Source: Treponema sp. UBA4692 (lineage in GTDB: Bacteria; Spirochaetota; Spirochaetia; Treponematales; Treponemataceae). Taken from it: a stretch of 5,937 nucleotides of DNA. Of the stretch, positions 5,773 to 5,937 are shown in pieces (position 1 is the first letter of the stretch; each line of letters opens with the position of its first letter). The stretch is from contig DHKO01000016.1 in assembly GCA_002404895.1 (NCBI GenBank), positions 1 through 5,937 on the forward strand. The letters run 5' to 3'. The notes under the pieces are model-generated. The model saw only the letters and a list, made by a program, of their open reading frames with translations, was not told where the DNA came from and ran no database searches. Both the position numbers and the translations under genes were made by a program.

Positions 5773-5937
5773 TTGAAATGCGCTGATTACGAAATGAGAT
5801 TCAGAAGCCTTGAATCGTACTCAATACGAAATCTGCCTTTTTAAATTTCTTGAATCGTACTGAGTACGAATGTCGATTTTCATAATTTTTTAAATCGTAC
5901 TCAATACGAATGTCGTTTTTTCAAATTCCTTGAATCG
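5773..5937. repeat. 40-bp tandem repeat array with palindromic cores, runs off right edge
   Basis: Units begin at 5810, 5850, 5890 and 5930 (TTGAATCG, TTGAATCG, TTAAATCG, TTGAATCG), an exact 40-bp period. The last unit is cut by the window. Each full unit holds a 15-nt core: TCGTACTCAATACGA at 5815-5829 and 5895-5909, and TCGTACTGAGTACGA at 5855-5869, which is a perfect 7+1+7 palindrome. The rest of each unit is more variable and T-rich. A degenerate unit starts at 5773, seven nt after the stop codon, matching 15 of the first 21 positions of unit 1. It is not a CRISPR: the period is too short and the linkers resemble each other. No classical terminator is seen, though the hairpins might slow or process RNA. 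Confidence 0.85.

Noticed and set aside
5815..5842. Rho-independent terminator after the second gene
   Set aside because: The hairpin is short and the T-run (5838-5842) starts 8 nt after the stem, not directly after it. The later units behave the same way, so no classical terminator is called.
5773..5937. CRISPR array or integron attC series
   Set aside because: The 40-bp period leaves no room for unique spacers, the linkers resemble each other, and no attC-type RYYYAAC/GTTRRRY ends are seen.

Overview
The window carries two large, tandem, paralogous genes for secreted cell-envelope proteins on the + strand. To their left is a tRNA cluster reading the other way (minus strand). On the right edge is a 40-bp tandem repeat array that runs off the window. 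The source looks like an anaerobic, host-associated bacterium. I favour a Treponema-like spirochaete, tentatively: AT-rich spacers, A-rich coding strands, GGAG ribosome sites, a tRNA-Asp gene without encoded CCA, and surface proteins mixing GLUG-type beta-helix, SH3b and SLH modules. A Clostridia-type Firmicute cannot be excluded from sequence alone, because the SLH repeats are of the 'PCTRxQ' type common there.

Layout: 1-21 is the 5' end of a tRNA (minus strand, cut by the window edge). 25-44 is a short inverted repeat. 47-120 is a complete tRNA-Asp(GUC), minus strand, with a good promoter upstream at 141-172. 121-540 is a divergent, AT-rich intergenic region with spaced T-tracts and one possible + strand promoter. 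541-2865 is the first surface protein (774 aa). 2866-2952 is a short spacer without a visible terminator. 2953-5766 is the second surface protein (937 aa). 5773-5937 is an array of 40-bp units, each with a small palindrome.

Both proteins share one plan: signal peptide, Q/T/K(S)-rich segment, a small beta-sandwich-like module, a 'GGNGT.ENPFLIKT' module leading into a GLUG-like beta-helix with a recurring Cys per coil, a conserved connector, and three C-terminal SLH repeats. The second protein has two additions: a 74-residue Q/S/T/K-rich stalk-like segment and a bacterial SH3 (SH3b) domain. The pair probably arose by tandem duplication that included the ribosome-binding site, and is probably co-transcribed. 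The likely role is a cell-wall-anchored surface or periplasmic protein displaying a beta-helix. No catalytic motif was recognised, and ligand and function are unknown.
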